This document shows positions 4,754 through 5,434 of a stretch of 5,434 nt of DNA, piece by piece. Positions within the stretch are counted from its first letter, which is position 1; each line of letters opens with the position of its first letter. The position numbers were made by a program, and so were the translations under genes. Origin of the DNA: Lachnoclostridium sp. (GTDB taxonomy: Bacteria > Bacillota > Clostridia > Lachnospirales > Lachnospiraceae); assembly GCA_003445895.1 (NCBI GenBank), contig DMCD01000111.1, forward strand, positions 1,216-6,649, given 5' to 3'. The notes under the pieces are model-generated. The model did not search any database and was not told the origin of the DNA. It was given only the letters and a program-made list of their open reading frames with translations.

Positions 4754-5434
4754 TGTTTTTGCTTACTTTTTTCTTAGACTTTCCCCGCCGAAAATAACGC
4801 ACCGGTGAAAAAAAGTAATAATAAATAAGAAATATCAGGGACGTTGCGCCCCAGGAGATGGGATAGCTGGTGAGAATCGTATAGATTCCCGGCTTTGCCG
4901 GCACCATCACGAAAACCCAGCATACCCTGAGAAGGCAGACGCCCAGAGCCGTGATCAGCATCGCCGCCAGACTGTCTCCGATGCCCCGCAGAGCGCCGGA
5001 ATAGGCCTCCACCCCGATATAGGTAATGTAGAAGGGCGCGATAAAATGCAGGATATCCATGCCGATGGCAAGCACCTGCTCATCCGTTGTGAAGAGCCGG
5101 AACACCACGCCGCCCGCCGTAAGGAGAAACAGGCTTATCACCACCGAGATTCCCGCCGCGATCGCCAGGCATTCATGGACGCCCCGGTGCAGCCGGTCAA
5201 TCTTTCCTGCGCCGTAGTTCTGTCCCACAAAGGTGGTGATGGCGATTCCCAGCGCATTCATGATCATCCAGAAAACCGTATCGATCCGGAAATAGGCAGC
5301 CCAGGCAGCCACCGTGTCAGTGCCCAGCATATTCACCTTGCTCTGGATGTAGATATTGGAGACGGAGTACATGACCGACTGCATCCCCATCGGCAGACCG
5401 ATGGCAATAACCCGCACCACCATCGGCAGGTGCA
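4737..5434 (-). CDS. MATE-family efflux transporter, C-terminal half
   Basis: The frame is open through the right window edge (codons for HLP precede the first ATG at 5421-5423), so that Met is internal and the gene is truncated by the window. About 231 codons remain of a family usually near 450 residues, matching the second bundle of six membrane helices. Counting from that Met, hydrophobic segments lie at about 4-27, 48-67, 85-110, 118-140, 151-174 and 189-205. Family marks are IGLPMGMQS (8-16), GQNYGAGKIDR (67-77) and GALRGIGDS (143-151). The C-terminus is a basic cytosolic tail (FRRGKSKKKVSK). MATE proteins expel cationic drugs or metabolites using Na+ or H+ gradients; the substrate and coupling ion cannot be read here. 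The gene ends in its own terminator, so it is not in an operon with the muramidase in any obvious way. Confidence 0.9.
   Translation of the reverse strand, partial: HLPMVVRVIAIGLPMGMQSVMYSVSNIYIQSKVNMLGTDTVAAWAAYFRIDTVFWMIMNALGIAITTFVGQNYGAGKIDRLHRGVHECLAIAAGISVVISLFLLTAGGVVFRLFTTDEQVLAIGMDILHFIAPFYITYIGVEAYSGALRGIGDSLAAMLITALGVCLLRVCWVFVMVPAKPGIYTILTSYPISWGATSLIFLIYYYFFSPVRYFRRGKSKKKVSKNTDTQN

Overview
The window reads as chromosomal DNA from an anaerobic Firmicute, most likely a Lachnospiraceae-type clostridium. The reasons are strong GGAGG ribosome-binding sites about 7-8 nt from each start, a GH25 lysozyme carrying clostridial-type aromatic cell-wall-binding repeats, a biotin-dependent sodium-pump decarboxylase operon with Ala-Pro linkers, and a base composition that looks above 50% GC by eye. 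The genus is not resolved. Every gene is on the minus strand, so transcription runs from right to left, and both ends of the window cut through a gene.

From right to left in transcription order: (1) the C-terminal half of a MATE-family multidrug/cation antiporter (4737-5434), followed by a good intrinsic terminator (4691-4721). (2) A secreted 586-residue GH25 muramidase (2908-4668): signal peptide, Gly/Ser-rich spacer, catalytic domain, 11 consecutive 20-residue cell-wall-binding repeats and an Ala/Pro/Gln-rich tail. It is closed by a strong 13-bp-stem terminator (2801-2839). (3) A tightly packed operon behind a recognisable sigma-A-type promoter (2708-2736): a crotonase-fold acyl-CoA carboxyltransferase (1240-2646, alpha subunit), an OadG-like delta subunit with an unusual lipoprotein-type N-terminal extracytoplasmic domain (286-1221), and the start of the biotin carrier gamma subunit (1-263, open at the left edge).

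Together the last three genes specify most of a membrane-bound biotin-dependent acyl-CoA decarboxylase that would export Na+. The alpha subunit moves CO2 from an acyl-CoA to biotin on gamma. The membrane beta subunit, expected just beyond the left edge, would release the CO2 and pump Na+. Delta anchors the complex. The substrate (methylmalonyl-CoA, glutaconyl-CoA, malonyl-CoA or another) cannot be fixed, because alpha is short and divergent. An oxaloacetate decarboxylase is unlikely, since that enzyme uses an unrelated alpha subunit.

The points most worth a second look are the lipoprotein-OadG fusion, the divergent carboxyltransferase motifs, near-identical Ala-Pro hexamer repeats in two adjacent genes, and the compact stretch between MATE and the muramidase. 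In that stretch a stop codon, a possible promoter, two alternative stem structures, a terminator and a Shine-Dalgarno sequence share about 70 bases. I saw no mobile element, CRISPR array, tRNA or rRNA, and nothing that amounts to a clearly undescribed system.
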